DNA of 64,000 nt from CAJQLB01 sp905479065 (GTDB lineage: Bacteria > Bacteroidota > Bacteroidia > Flavobacteriales > Flavobacteriaceae), in NCBI GenBank assembly GCA_943846735.1, contig OX044364.1, positions 992,001-1,056,000 on the forward strand. The letters run 5' to 3'. This document shows, in pieces, positions 11,596 to 20,843 of the stretch (the stretch's first letter is position 1; each line of letters begins with the position of its first letter). Below the pieces are notes generated by a model that saw only the letters and a program-made list of their open reading frames with translations, was not told the origin of the DNA and did not search any database. A program made the position numbers and the translations under genes.

Positions 11596-13137
11596 TTAAA
11601 AAGGCACATCATTACCGTCATCGTTGACATCAAAAGCTTGATTTGGGTTTTGCCGGTAATTATCTGGTTTAAATGTATCATCATTTGCAGCAGCATTCAT
11701 TTTACTGTGAAATTCATTTCCAAATGGTGTATCAAAATCATCCAAATTATCAAACTTCCCTAGATTACCAATAAATTTCAAACGAATATTATCTAGACCA
11801 CCATTTCTGTGCTTGGCCACTATAAATTCTGCTTGACCATCAGTAGGTGTTCTTTCTTCATCGTCCCATTCGTCAATTTTATAATATTCAGGTCTGTAAA
11901 TAAAAGACACAATATCAGCATCCTGCTCGATAGCACCTGATTCTCTTAAATCTGATAGCAACGGTCGTTTGCTACCACCCCTAGTTTCAACAGCTCTCGA
12001 TAGCTGAGAAAGTGCTATTACAGGGATGCTTAATTCTTTAGCTAAAGCCTTTAAATTTCTTGAAATCATTGAAATTTCTTGTTCTCTATTTCCACCCTTT
12101 TGCCCACCTCCTGCAGTCATTAATTGCAAATAATCCACCACAATCAATTTAATACCATGCTGAGATGATAATCGACGTGCTTTCGCTCTTAAATCAAAAA
12201 TGGATAATGATGGTGTATCATCAATAAAAAGTGGTGCTTTTTCTAAACTCTTAACTTTCACGTTTAATTGCTCCCATTCGTGCTTTTCGAGACGTCCAGT
12301 TCTTAGTTTTTCAGACGAAAGTCCAGTTTCTGATGATATCAATCTCGTTATTAGTTGTACTGATGCCATCTCAAGAGAGAAAAAAGCAACAGGAATATTT
12401 TGATTGACGGCAATATTTCTTGCCATTGACAAAGTCAGCGCAGTTTTACCCATGCCGGGACGCGCAGCAACGATAATCAAATCGCTTTCTTGCCAACCCG
12501 AGGTCAGTTTATCTAATTTGTCAAATCCTGAAGGAATTCCACTCAAACCCTCCTTGTTTGAAATTTCTTCAATTTTTTTCTTAGCCTGAATGACTAAATC
12601 TTGAGCCGTTTCTGAGGATTTTTTGATATTACCTTGGGTAACCTCATAAAGTTTTGACTCAGCTTTATCAAGCAAATCAAAGACATCTTTCGTTTCATCG
12701 TAAGAATCTTCAATAATTTCATTAGAAATTTTGATCAAGCTACGTTGAATAAATTTTTGTAAAATAATTCTTGCGTGAAATTCAATGTGAGCAGATGATG
12801 ATACTTTCTGAGTTAGAGAAATTAAATAAAAATCTCCACCAACCTGATCTAATTTTTGGTCTTTCCTTAATTGGCTTGACACAGTCAGTAAATCAATTGG
12901 CTCACTGTTTTCAAAAAGCTTAAATATAGCATCAAAAATATATTGGTGTGCTTCTTTGTAAAAAGCCTCTGGACTTAAGATATCAATAACTTCATCGACT
13001 CCTTTTTTATCAATCATCATAGCACCAAGTACCACCTCTTCCAAATCCAGAGCTTGTGGTGGAATTTTACCTCTTTCTAAACTGATGATGTTTCCTTGAT
13101 TTGATGTGATAGCTCTCGATGATTTTGGCTGCTTCAT
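11596..13137 (-). CDS. dnaB: Replicative DNA helicase
   Basis: Hexameric helicase that unwinds DNA at the replication fork. 513 residues. N-terminal domain (about 27-130) with PPQALDLEEVVLGAM, linker helix, then the RecA-like domain with Walker A ARPGMGKT (225-232), Walker B LIVVDYLQLM and the DnaB motif SDLRESGAIEQDAD. A flexible Asn/Asp-rich tail ends in DDGNDVPF. No intein is present. It is somewhat longer than E. coli DnaB (471) through the tail and N-terminus. Transcribed away from accA. Confidence 0.97.
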   Translation of the reverse strand: MKQPKSSRAITSNQGNIISLERGKIPPQALDLEEVVLGAMMIDKKGVDEVIDILSPEAFYKEAHQYIFDAIFKLFENSEPIDLLTVSSQLRKDQKLDQVGGDFYLISLTQKVSSSAHIEFHARIILQKFIQRSLIKISNEIIEDSYDETKDVFDLLDKAESKLYEVTQGNIKKSSETAQDLVIQAKKKIEEISNKEGLSGIPSGFDKLDKLTSGWQESDLIIVAARPGMGKTALTLSMARNIAVNQNIPVAFFSLEMASVQLITRLISSETGLSSEKLRTGRLEKHEWEQLNVKVKSLEKAPLFIDDTPSLSIFDLRAKARRLSSQHGIKLIVVDYLQLMTAGGGQKGGNREQEISMISRNLKALAKELSIPVIALSQLSRAVETRGGSKRPLLSDLRESGAIEQDADIVSFIYRPEYYKIDEWDDEERTPTDGQAEFIVAKHRNGGLDNIRLKFIGNLGKFDNLDDFDTPFGNEFHSKMNAAANDDTFKPDNYRQNPNQAFDVNDDGNDVPF

Positions 13138-13300
13138 TTACAGTAGTGGTTATTTATGGTTCAGTTATTTTAGTTTCTAAATGACTTAGAAACGAAAATA
13201 GCTAATATGAATTGAATTCAGCTCTAAAAAGCTACTGCATTGTCCACTAGAAGTAAACATATGACCTGTTAATAAGTTCAATATTTTGTTAATAATGGCA
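13138..13300. other. Gap between dnaB and the accA terminator
   Basis: No ORF and no consensus promoter found; a half-palindromic CTAAATGACTTAG (13177-13189) lies 40 bp upstream of dnaB. Confidence 0.35.
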
Positions 13301-13338
13301 AAAAAAATCTGATAGTTCCTGTATCAGATTTTTTTTAG
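13301..13338 (-). terminator. Terminator of accA
   Basis: Stem ATCTGATA / TATCAGAT over a 7-nt loop, flanked by A-runs and T-runs on both sides, so it can act in either direction. It lies just past the accA stop codon. Confidence 0.88.
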
Positions 13339-13353
13339 TAGGTAATATTGATA

Positions 13354-14307
13354 TTAATCTTTGTAAACACCCATTTCAGCGTATTTATTCATGCGCTGTG
13401 ACACCAATTCTTTTGGTGATAAGTTCTTAAATTCTGTGTATGATTTTACAATAGCATCTCTCACCGTTAAAAAAGTCTTTTCTCTATCCTTATGTGCTCC
13501 ACCTAACGGTTCTTTTACAATTTCATCGACTAATTTCATTCTTTTCATGTCTTTGGCTGTTAATTTTAAGGCTTCTGCGGCCTGTTCTTTAAATTCCCAG
13601 CTTCTCCACAAAATAGAACTACAGGATTCAGGAGAAATAACAGAGTACCAAGTATTTTCAAGCATCAATACTTTGTCACCTACACCAATACCAAGTGCCC
13701 CTCCTGAAGCACCCTCTCCAATAATTACAGTGATTATTGGAACTTTTAGTCGTGTCATTTCTAAAATATTTCTTGCAATAGCTTCACCTTGACCACGTTC
13801 TTCTGCCTCCAAACCTGGATACGCTCCTGGAGTATCAATTAACGTTACAACAGGAATACCAAATTTCTCAGCTGTCTTCATCAATCTCAAGGCTTTTCGG
13901 TATCCCTCTGGATTTGCCATCCCAAAATTTCTATATTGTCTGGTTTTTGTGTTGTAACCTTTTTGTTGGCCAATGAACATAAAACTTTGGTCACCAATTT
14001 TACCAAGCCCGCCAATCATTGCTTTGTCATCTTTAAAATTACGATCACCATGTAGCTCTAAAAATGATTCACCAAAAATAGCATTGATATAGTCTAATGT
14101 ATAGGGTCTATCTGGATGTCTTGACATTTGAACTCGTTGCCAAGCAGTAAGATTCTTGTAGATATCTTTCTTCGTTTCTGCTAATTTCTTTTCAATCTGT
14201 TTGCACGTCTCAGTTACATCGACATGACTTTCTTTTCCAATTAACTGACATTTTTGAAGTTGGTCTTCTAATTCTTTAATTGGGAGCTCAAATTCTAAAT
14301 ATTCCAT
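13354..14307 (-). CDS. accA: Acetyl-CoA carboxylase carboxyltransferase subunit alpha
   Basis: Part of the enzyme that transfers the carboxyl group from biotin carrier to acetyl-CoA, the first step of fatty-acid synthesis. 317 residues, the normal length (E. coli 319). N-terminal helices, then the crotonase-fold core with FIGQQKGYNTKTR, MANPEGYRKALRLM, TLIDTPGAYPG and GEGASGGALGIGVGDKV. Monocistronic in view; accB, accC and accD are not in the window. Its own terminator follows. Confidence 0.97.
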   Translation of the reverse strand: MEYLEFELPIKELEDQLQKCQLIGKESHVDVTETCKQIEKKLAETKKDIYKNLTAWQRVQMSRHPDRPYTLDYINAIFGESFLELHGDRNFKDDKAMIGGLGKIGDQSFMFIGQQKGYNTKTRQYRNFGMANPEGYRKALRLMKTAEKFGIPVVTLIDTPGAYPGLEAEERGQGEAIARNILEMTRLKVPIITVIIGEGASGGALGIGVGDKVLMLENTWYSVISPESCSSILWRSWEFKEQAAEALKLTAKDMKRMKLVDEIVKEPLGGAHKDREKTFLTVRDAIVKSYTEFKNLSPKELVSQRMNKYAEMGVYKD

Positions 14308-14393
14308 AGAATTTAGATTTAGTTTTAGTTAGTTCGTAAAAATACTCTTTTTTTCTTTTTTAGATAAAATTTTAGACTAAATAACATCGTGAA

Positions 14394-15470
14394 TTAACGC
14401 TTGGCATTAAACAGCAAGTAAAGAGCCAAACATCCAAAAACTACATTGGGAAACCACACAGCTACAATTGGTGAAAAATTTGATTGTTCAGCCATCACAC
14501 CAAATACTTTATCAAAAAACACATAAATCATTGCAATGAAAACGCCTAAAGCTAAATTAAATCCCATACCTCCTCTTCTCTTGATCGATGAAACAGAAAC
14601 CGCAATGATGGTTAATATAAAAACTGACACAGGCAAACTCCATTTTTTGAACTGAACTACCTGATAACGCCCAATATTTGAAGAGCCTCGCTCCTTCTCT
14701 TTTTTTATAAAATCGTTAAGTTCACTGTAACTCAATATCTCTGCTGCATATTTAGGAGGAGTTAAATCTTCAATGTCAAAGTTAAAGAGAGTATCCTTCC
14801 TTCTTTTTTGAATAATTTTATCACTCATTTCACCGACAGTTCTTAACGTGTAATTAATTAATCGGTAGGTACTATCTCTTTGAATAAAGGATATTCTTTC
14901 TGCCTTAATTTTATACAACAACTTGTTTCCTTCAAAATGTTCAAGAGAAAATTGTCTTCCGGTATTGGATTTGGTGTCAAAATTACTGACATAGATATAC
15001 TCGTTTTCATTAATTTGACGAAAGAGGTTATTCGTATCTTTGTCTTTTCTGCCACCCTTTAGGTACTTGTATGTAAATTCATTGAATCCCTTACTCGCTT
15101 TTGGAGTCAAGTAAACACCGAGTAATAGAGAAAACCCCGCAACAATAAATCCACCAATAAAATATGGACGAAGAAATCTCCAAAAAGAAACACCAGAGCT
15201 TAAAAAAGCGATTACCTCTGTATTGTTTGCTAATTTTGAAGTAAACCAGATTACAGATAAAAATAAAAACAAGGGAAATAACAAATTTGCAAAATAAATA
15301 GAAAAATCTAAATAATACTGAGCTACTTCTCTAAACGGCACTTGAGCCGCTAAAATTTTATCAATTTTCTCAGCAAGATTTACAGTAATCGCTATTGGTA
15401 TAAATAATAGAATCATTAACAAAAATGTTGTTAAATACCGTTTTAATATGTACCAATCTAAAATTTTCAT
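14394..15470 (-). CDS. LptF/LptG family permease
   Basis: 358 residues with the YjgP/YjgQ layout: N-terminal DWYILKRYLTTFLLMI, three membrane segments, a large periplasmic beta-jellyroll domain (about 120-250) and three C-terminal segments. In Gram-negatives the LptF-LptG pair drives LPS from the inner membrane to the periplasmic bridge with the LptB ATPase. The start DWYILKRYLTTF suggests the LptG-like type, but the two paralogues are hard to separate by eye. It starts 4 bp after the tgt stop codon, so the two are cotranscribed, an arrangement common in this family of bacteria. Confidence 0.88.
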   Translation of the reverse strand: MKILDWYILKRYLTTFLLMILLFIPIAITVNLAEKIDKILAAQVPFREVAQYYLDFSIYFANLLFPLFLFLSVIWFTSKLANNTEVIAFLSSGVSFWRFLRPYFIGGFIVAGFSLLLGVYLTPKASKGFNEFTYKYLKGGRKDKDTNNLFRQINENEYIYVSNFDTKSNTGRQFSLEHFEGNKLLYKIKAERISFIQRDSTYRLINYTLRTVGEMSDKIIQKRRKDTLFNFDIEDLTPPKYAAEILSYSELNDFIKKEKERGSSNIGRYQVVQFKKWSLPVSVFILTIIAVSVSSIKRRGGMGFNLALGVFIAMIYVFFDKVFGVMAEQSNFSPIVAVWFPNVVFGCLALYLLFNAKR

Positions 15471-15474
15471 TTGC

Positions 15475-16605
15475 TCAAAGTCGTTTATTCATTTGTTTCA
15501 CCATTTTATCTTTCCAAATTCTAAAGTTACCCAATAAAATTTGTCTTCTTGCCTCCCTAACTAACCACATGTAAAAACCTAGATTATGTATGGTGGCTAT
15601 TTGCTTTCCAAGTAATTCATTCACACTGAAAAGGTGTTTAAGGTAGGCTTTTGAATAGTCTGTGTCAACAAATGTAATACCCATATCATCAATGGGTGAA
15701 AAATCATCTTCCCACTTCTTGTTTTTTATATTTATAGTGCCGTGTGCTGTAAATAGCATGCCATTTCTAGCATTACGCGTTGGCATAACACAGTCAAACA
15801 TGTCTATTCCTAATGCGATGTTTTCAAGGATATTGATTGGTGTTCCAACCCCCATAAGGTAACGAGGTTTATCTTCTGGAAGTATATTACAAACAATTTC
15901 CGACATGGCATACATTTCTTCTGCTGGCTCACCCACAGATAATCCGCCAATGGCATTTCCGAGGGCACCGCTATTGGCTATGTATTCGGCTGATTGCTCT
16001 CGTAAATCTTTGTAAGTACTTCCTTGAACAATTGGAAAAAATGTTTGGCTATAATCGTATTTAAGGGGTGTCTTTTCTAGATGTTTTAGACACCTTTCCA
16101 ACCAACGATGGGTCATGTGCATCGATCTTTTTGCATAGTCATAATCACATGGGTAGGGGGTACACTCATCGAAAGCCATAATAATATCGGCTCCTATTGA
16201 ACGTTGAATTTCCATGACGTTCTCGGGTGTAAACGTATGAAAACTACCATCAATATGACTTTTAAATTTGACTCCCTCTTCTTTAATTTTTCTATTAGCA
16301 GAAAGTGAATAAACTTGATAACCACCTGAGTCAGTCAAAATATTTCTATCCCAATTCATAAACTTATGCAACCCTCCAGCTTGTTCTAATATCTGAGTTT
16401 TAGGCCTTAAGTATAAATGATAAGTATTCCCGAGGATAATATCAGGATTAATATCATTTTTTAATTCCCTTTGATGTACCCCTTTCACCGTAGCAACGGT
16501 ACCGACTGGCATAAAAATTGGCGTCTCTATTTCACCGTGATCTGTGCGTACACGTCCTGCTCTGGCTTTGCTTTGAGAATCTTTTTGTTCTACTTTAAAA
16601 ATCAT
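15475..16605 (-). CDS. tgt: Queuine/preQ1 tRNA-guanine transglycosylase
   Basis: Exchanges guanine-34 for preQ1 in GUN-anticodon tRNAs, a step to queuosine. 376 residues. Visible: LTDSGGYQVYSLS with the general acid-base Asp, GGLSVGEP, and FDCVMPTRNARNG with the nucleophile Asp. The usual zinc site CxCxxC before YSRAYLRHL is not there: the aligned stretch is DDMGITFVDTDYSKAYLKHL. I recall similar Cys loss in other Bacteroidota, so this may be a lineage trait; the HNL...FY segment is kept. First gene of a two-gene unit with the LptF/G permease. Confidence 0.95.
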   Translation of the reverse strand: MIFKVEQKDSQSKARAGRVRTDHGEIETPIFMPVGTVATVKGVHQRELKNDINPDIILGNTYHLYLRPKTQILEQAGGLHKFMNWDRNILTDSGGYQVYSLSANRKIKEEGVKFKSHIDGSFHTFTPENVMEIQRSIGADIIMAFDECTPYPCDYDYAKRSMHMTHRWLERCLKHLEKTPLKYDYSQTFFPIVQGSTYKDLREQSAEYIANSGALGNAIGGLSVGEPAEEMYAMSEIVCNILPEDKPRYLMGVGTPINILENIALGIDMFDCVMPTRNARNGMLFTAHGTINIKNKKWEDDFSPIDDMGITFVDTDYSKAYLKHLFSVNELLGKQIATIHNLGFYMWLVREARRQILLGNFRIWKDKMVKQMNKRL

Positions 16606-16625
16606 AAAGAGTAATTAATAGCTAA

Positions 16626-16633
16626 CAAAGATA
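16626..16633 (-). promoter_or_regulatory. Probable -7 element of the tgt promoter
   Basis: The minus strand reads TATCTTTG, 20 bp before the tgt ATG. No good TTG lies at the expected distance upstream, so only the -7 element is supported. Confidence 0.45.
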
Positions 16634-16719
16634 AATAACAAAACTCCATTAGGGTCTTAAGAGCATATTAAATTGTTAGCAATTACTAATATTTAGTTGA
16701 TAAGTGCTTAAATCCTTCC

Positions 16720-16750
16720 TTTGTGAAGGTTAGTTAAACACGTAATTTTG
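16720..16750 (+). promoter_or_regulatory. Promoter of the transketolase genes
   Basis: TTTG (16720-16723), exactly 19 bp, TAATTTTG (16743-16750): a full consensus match, 25 bp before the ATG. Confidence 0.75.
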
Positions 16751-16775
16751 GACTTAAATTAGTAAAAAAGTTTCT

Positions 16776-17621
16776 ATGGCAAGTACACAGCAATTAAATG
16801 ATTTAACAACGCAAGTAAGAAGAGATATTTTACGCATGGTTCACAAAGTGAATTCTGGTCATCCCGGAGGATCTTTAGGTTGTGCAGAATTTTTTGTAGC
16901 CCTTTACTCAGATATCATGCAACGCCATGAAGGTTTTGACATGGATGGTCAAGGCGAAGATTTGTTTTTCTTGTCTAATGGACATATTTCTCCAGTGTAC
17001 TATAGCGTCTTAGCAAGAACTGGCTATTTCGAAGTAAACGAGTTGAATACTTTTAGACTCATCAACTCGCGTTTGCAAGGACATCCAACAACTCACGAAG
17101 GACTACCAGGGATTCGAATTGCCTCAGGCTCGTTAGGACAAGGCATGTCGGTTGCAATTGGTGCTGCACAGGCCAAAAAATTAAATAACGACGCCCATTT
17201 GATTTATAGCCTCCACGGTGATGGTGAACTTCAAGAAGGTCAAAATTGGGAAGCAATAATGTATGCTTCAGCAAAAAAAATAGACAATTTAATTGCTACA
17301 ATCGATTTAAATGGTCAACAAATAGACGGTTCAACAGACACTGTGCTACCCATGGGTAGCCTTAAAGAAAAGTTTCAATCATTTGGTTGGACTGTTATTG
17401 AAATTAGCAATGGTAATGATATCGACGCTATAAAAATGGGAATGGCCGAAGCTAAAAACGAAACCGGTAAAGGAAAACCTGTTGGTGTATTGCTAAAGAC
17501 AGTTATGGGTCACGGTGTAGATTTTATGATGCATACGCACGCTTGGCATGGAAAAGCACCAAACGATGAGCAATTAGCCAAAGGACTTAAACAAAATCCT
17601 GAAACCTTAGGAGACTATTAA
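16776..17621 (+). CDS. Transketolase, N-terminal (TPP-binding) subunit
   Basis: 281 residues covering the thiamine-diphosphate Pyr-binding half of transketolase, which moves two-carbon units between sugar phosphates in the pentose phosphate pathway. Visible: VNSGHPGGSLGCAEFFVALY, GSLGQGMSVAIGAA and the TPP motif GDGELQEGQNWEA followed by DLNGQQ. Ends cleanly with its own stop 18 bp before the partner gene. Two-gene transketolases are normal in many bacteria and archaea, so this is not a broken gene. Confidence 0.95.
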   Translation: MASTQQLNDLTTQVRRDILRMVHKVNSGHPGGSLGCAEFFVALYSDIMQRHEGFDMDGQGEDLFFLSNGHISPVYYSVLARTGYFEVNELNTFRLINSRLQGHPTTHEGLPGIRIASGSLGQGMSVAIGAAQAKKLNNDAHLIYSLHGDGELQEGQNWEAIMYASAKKIDNLIATIDLNGQQIDGSTDTVLPMGSLKEKFQSFGWTVIEISNGNDIDAIKMGMAEAKNETGKGKPVGVLLKTVMGHGVDFMMHTHAWHGKAPNDEQLAKGLKQNPETLGDY

Positions 17622-17639
17622 TCAGACAACAAACAATAC

Positions 17640-18593
17640 ATGAAAACATATACATATACAGAAAAAAAGGATACAAGAAGCGGTTTTGGAGCAGGTTTAG
17701 CTGAATTGGGAAGAACCAATCCAAATGTGGTAGCCTTGTGTGCAGACTTAATAGGTTCTCTCAAAATGAATACTTTTATTGATGAAAATCCTGACCGTTT
17801 TTTTCAAGTTGGTATTGCTGAAGCCAATATGATGGGAATTGCAGCAGGATTAACTATCGGAGGTAAAATTCCTTTTACTGGTACGTTTGCTAATTTTTCT
17901 ACAGGACGTGTTTACGACCAAATTAGACAATCTATTGCTTATTCAGGAAAAAATGTTAAAATATGTGCCTCTCATGCAGGCATCACTCTCGGAGAAGATG
18001 GTGCAACGCATCAAATACTTGAAGATATTGGTTTGATGAAAATGTTGCCCGGAATGGTTGTAATAAATCCTTGTGATTACAATCAGACAAAGGCTGCAAC
18101 ATTGGCTATTGCAGAATATGATGGTCCTGTATACTTGCGTTTTGGCCGTCCTGCTGTGCCTGTGTTTATGCCTGAAAATGAGCCCTTCAAAATTGGAAAA
18201 GCAATCCATTTACAAGAGGGAACAGATGTGACCATTGTCGCAACAGGTCACCTTGTTTGGGAGGCACTTGAAGCTGCTAAATCATTATCTTCTGAAGGTA
18301 TTTCAGCAGAGGTTGTAAATATTCATACCATCAAGCCATTGGATGAAGAAGCCATTTTAAAATCAGTTGCAAAAACTGGTTGTATCGTGACCGCTGAAGA
18401 ACATAATTTTCTTGGAGGATTAGGTGAAAGTATCTCTAGAGTGCTAGCTCTTCATAATCCCTCACCGCAAGAATTTGTTGCGACCGATGACACCTTTGGA
18501 GAATCAGGCACCCCATCTCAACTCATGGAAAAATACGGTTTAAATAGTGCTGCCATCATTGATAAAGTCAAATTAGTGATGTCGAGAAAATAA
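17640..18593 (+). CDS. Transketolase, C-terminal subunit
   Basis: 317 residues, the second half of the split transketolase: pyrimidine-binding domain with DLIGSLKM, QVGIAEANMMGIAAGL, GEDGATHQILEDIGLM and the C-terminal transketolase domain (VTIVATGHLVWEALEAA, EEHNFLGGLGESISRVL). It pairs with the product of the gene 18 bp upstream to form the active site at the subunit interface. Same operon and promoter. Confidence 0.95.
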   Translation: MKTYTYTEKKDTRSGFGAGLAELGRTNPNVVALCADLIGSLKMNTFIDENPDRFFQVGIAEANMMGIAAGLTIGGKIPFTGTFANFSTGRVYDQIRQSIAYSGKNVKICASHAGITLGEDGATHQILEDIGLMKMLPGMVVINPCDYNQTKAATLAIAEYDGPVYLRFGRPAVPVFMPENEPFKIGKAIHLQEGTDVTIVATGHLVWEALEAAKSLSSEGISAEVVNIHTIKPLDEEAILKSVAKTGCIVTAEEHNFLGGLGESISRVLALHNPSPQEFVATDDTFGESGTPSQLMEKYGLNSAAIIDKVKLVMSRK

Positions 18594-18639
18594 TAGCTTT
18601 TTTTTTACGTTTATAAGGCATAATAAAAAAATAACAATC

Positions 18640-19224
18640 ATGAAAAATCTTTTTACAATATTAGCAACGGTTATAAGCCTCACTATTGGTTTTGCTCAAG
18701 ATGGCCCTGCATTCGGGTTCAAAGCTGGACTCAATTATAATGGCAATGGAAATTATATAGAATCTATTCAAGACAATGTCGAAAATCCAGATAGAAACAT
18801 CGGATTTCATGCTGGCTTTTTTGGTAAATTTGGAAATGCATTATACTTCCGGCCAGAACTAGTTTTTACTAGTACCAAAAGCGACTATGACAGTGGTAAA
18901 TTTAATATGCAGAAATTAGACGCTCCTCTATTAATAGGTGTAAAATTAGTTGGACCATTAAGTGTTTTTGGAGGCCCCTCTTTACAATATATTCTCAGTA
19001 GTAAATTCAATGATAATTCATCAAAAAACATTGATAAAGATTTAACTGTTGGCGTCAACTTTGGAGCGGCAATTAACTTTAATAAGTTTGCTATTGATTT
19101 GAGATATGAAAGAGGTCTTAATAAAAATGAAGCTTCTTTCCTTGGTAACAATGGTATTGACGTGAGTGATAGAATAGACACGAGAGCCAATCAATTGATC
19201 TTGAGTTTTTCGGCCGTCTTTTAA
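18640..19224 (+). CDS. Outer-membrane beta-barrel protein (PorT-like family)
   Basis: 194 residues with a signal peptide (1-20, ending GFAQ). The start of the mature part (FGFKAGLNYNGNG) and the ending RANQLILSFSAVF with a terminal aromatic fit a small eight-strand outer-membrane barrel; the strands alternate polar and hydrophobic residues. Function unknown. It lies 46 bp after the transketolase pair, and a two-way terminator separates it from the convergent FKBP-like gene. Confidence 0.82.
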   Translation: MKNLFTILATVISLTIGFAQDGPAFGFKAGLNYNGNGNYIESIQDNVENPDRNIGFHAGFFGKFGNALYFRPELVFTSTKSDYDSGKFNMQKLDAPLLIGVKLVGPLSVFGGPSLQYILSSKFNDNSSKNIDKDLTVGVNFGAAINFNKFAIDLRYERGLNKNEASFLGNNGIDVSDRIDTRANQLILSFSAVF

Positions 19225-19250
19225 ATAAAACACCTTTGACTTGATGAATT

Positions 19251-19281
19251 AAAAAAACCACCTTAACGGTGGTTTTTTTTT
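19251..19281. terminator. Two-way terminator between convergent genes
   Basis: ACCACC-ttaac-GGTGGT with A-runs before and T-runs after. It serves the barrel gene on the plus strand and the FKBP-like gene on the minus strand. Confidence 0.9.
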
Positions 19282-20296
19282 AATCTTCATTGTAATTTAT
19301 GACGATATTTGCATCGAGATAATCATCTAAGCCGTCATTATTAGAATCAACAATGGTAACTGTTTCAATTGTAATCACGCCATTTTCTTCAACTCTATTA
19401 ACCTCGTATTCTCCTGACGATAAAATAGGCTCATTTTCGCCTAAATTTGTATCAATAACATAACTTGTGGGAACTAATTCATCCCTTGTTATAACGCCAT
19501 CATTATCATCATCATTGTCAATAAAATTAAACAAGCCATCCTCATCCGTATCCTCATCATTTATATCAAAATCACTGTCTAAGTTTTCATCAAAACTTGG
19601 AATGCCATCTAGGTCATGGTCATTAATTTCAGTTTGAAGTAAATCAAATTTAAAAATTAGACATTTATATGGCCCAATTCCATTCGATCCAGCCGAATAG
19701 TATCCGAGTCCCGAGGGTAAAAACATGACTCCCACACCTGCATTATTATAACTTACTGTCCCATCTGTATTAATCTCAAAAGATTCAGCAATATTGAATT
19801 CAGGTATGACACGAGCCCATCCCGGAATAAGGCCTGTAAGATCAAATTCTGTTGGATTAACAGTACTATCAAATACTTGTCCATCTTCAACCAAACTCCC
19901 TTCATAGTTCAATCTAACATCGTCTGAAAAGTTAGGTTGATCTGCGCCACCTCCTTGATTGATACGTAAAATGTAATAATTATAATCCTGATCTGAAAAA
20001 TTGGTTGATCTTGATTCAACCGCATCTCTCAATAATGTATGACCCGTTGGAACACTTTCACCTTCTAATAACTCTGTAATAACGATATCATTCATTGACG
20101 GATTTGAAAGACCGTTCAATTCGTTTGAATTATAATAATAGCTATCAAAATAAACATCTAGAATATCTTGATCAATGGGTTGTTGAATGGCTCTATCGAT
20201 TTCTTCAATACCCTCATTAATCTTGTCATCGTCTCTACAGGTGTAGGTCGAAATGGTGGCTGCTAGTATAATTAAGAGTAACTTATTCTTTTTCAT
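19280..20296 (-). CDS. FKBP-type lipoprotein with calcium-binding-like Asp repeats
   Basis: 338 residues. Lipoprotein signal with Cys near residue 20 (ISTYTC then RDDD). Middle part (about 100-215) resembles an FKBP prolyl isomerase: NFSDDVRLNYEGSL, DGQVFDST, IPGWARVIPEF, GVMFLPSGLGYY. After it comes an Asp-rich stretch (about 222-275) with DHDLDGIPSFDENLD, DTDEDGLFNFID, DNDDDNDG, the DxDxDG pattern of thrombospondin type 3 / EF-hand-like calcium loops, and a short tail again with DSNNDGLDDYLD. The FKBP active-site residues are only partly recognisable. Likely anchored in the outer membrane, with calcium stiffening the stalk. Confidence 0.8.
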   Translation of the reverse strand: MKKNKLLLIILAATISTYTCRDDDKINEGIEEIDRAIQQPIDQDILDVYFDSYYYNSNELNGLSNPSMNDIVITELLEGESVPTGHTLLRDAVESRSTNFSDQDYNYYILRINQGGGADQPNFSDDVRLNYEGSLVEDGQVFDSTVNPTEFDLTGLIPGWARVIPEFNIAESFEINTDGTVSYNNAGVGVMFLPSGLGYYSAGSNGIGPYKCLIFKFDLLQTEINDHDLDGIPSFDENLDSDFDINDEDTDEDGLFNFIDNDDDNDGVITRDELVPTSYVIDTNLGENEPILSSGEYEVNRVEENGVITIETVTIVDSNNDGLDDYLDANIVINYNED

Positions 20297-20409
20297 ATTT
20301 TTCGAAAATTTCTATGCTTCGTTGTAACTAATAAATTAGAACAACTAAAATCAGTGATAAGTGCAACTTTTTTATTTTAATTTTAGGAGTGCAAGATACA
20401 ATTTTATAA

Positions 20410-20417
20410 TATTTTTG
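20410..20417 (+). promoter_or_regulatory. -7 element upstream of the S4 gene
   Basis: TATTTTTG, 32 bp before the start codon. The upstream -33 element is weak (no TTG at the right distance). Confidence 0.4.
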
Positions 20418-20449
20418 TATCATACTATTAACGTAGATTTATAATAATT

Positions 20450-20821
20450 ATGCGAATTGATAAATATCTTTGGTGTGTGCGATATTTTAAAACAAGATCT
20501 CTTGCGTCTATTGCTTGTCGAAAAGGTCACATTAAAGTTAACAATGCGTTAGCAAAACCAAGTAGACAAGTCTATCCTACAGACGTCATTACAGTACGGA
20601 AAAACCAAGTCAATTATCAGTTAACTATACATGATATTCCAGATCGCAGAGTTGCCGCAAAATTAGTAGATATTTACAGAGTTGATACTACCCCAAAATC
20701 TGAATTTGAAGCTCATGAGATGCTTAAATATTCAAAAAGTTATTATCGAAAAAAAGGTATCGGACGGCCAACAAAAAAGGATCGACGTGATATAGATGAT
20801 TTTAACGATGAAAATGCGTAA
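20450..20821 (+). CDS. S4-domain RNA-binding protein (Hsp15-like)
   Basis: 123 residues. S4 domain at 1-60 (MRIDKYLWCVRYFKTRSLA, CRKGHIKVNNALAKPSRQV), then a basic tail rich in Lys/Arg and ending in acidic residues, as in E. coli Hsp15 (HslR), which rescues stalled 50S subunits carrying nascent chain. The specific target here is inferred from the family. Followed 22 bp later by the phosphoribosyltransferase gene, probably cotranscribed. Confidence 0.9.
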   Translation: MRIDKYLWCVRYFKTRSLASIACRKGHIKVNNALAKPSRQVYPTDVITVRKNQVNYQLTIHDIPDRRVAAKLVDIYRVDTTPKSEFEAHEMLKYSKSYYRKKGIGRPTKKDRRDIDDFNDENA

Positions 20822-20843
20822 TTTTAATTTTGAAACTTAAACA

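Noticed and set aside
16776..18593. Transketolase split in two, possible frameshift
   Set aside because: The two frames have separate stop and start with an 18-bp gap and clean ends; two-subunit transketolase is a known normal form.
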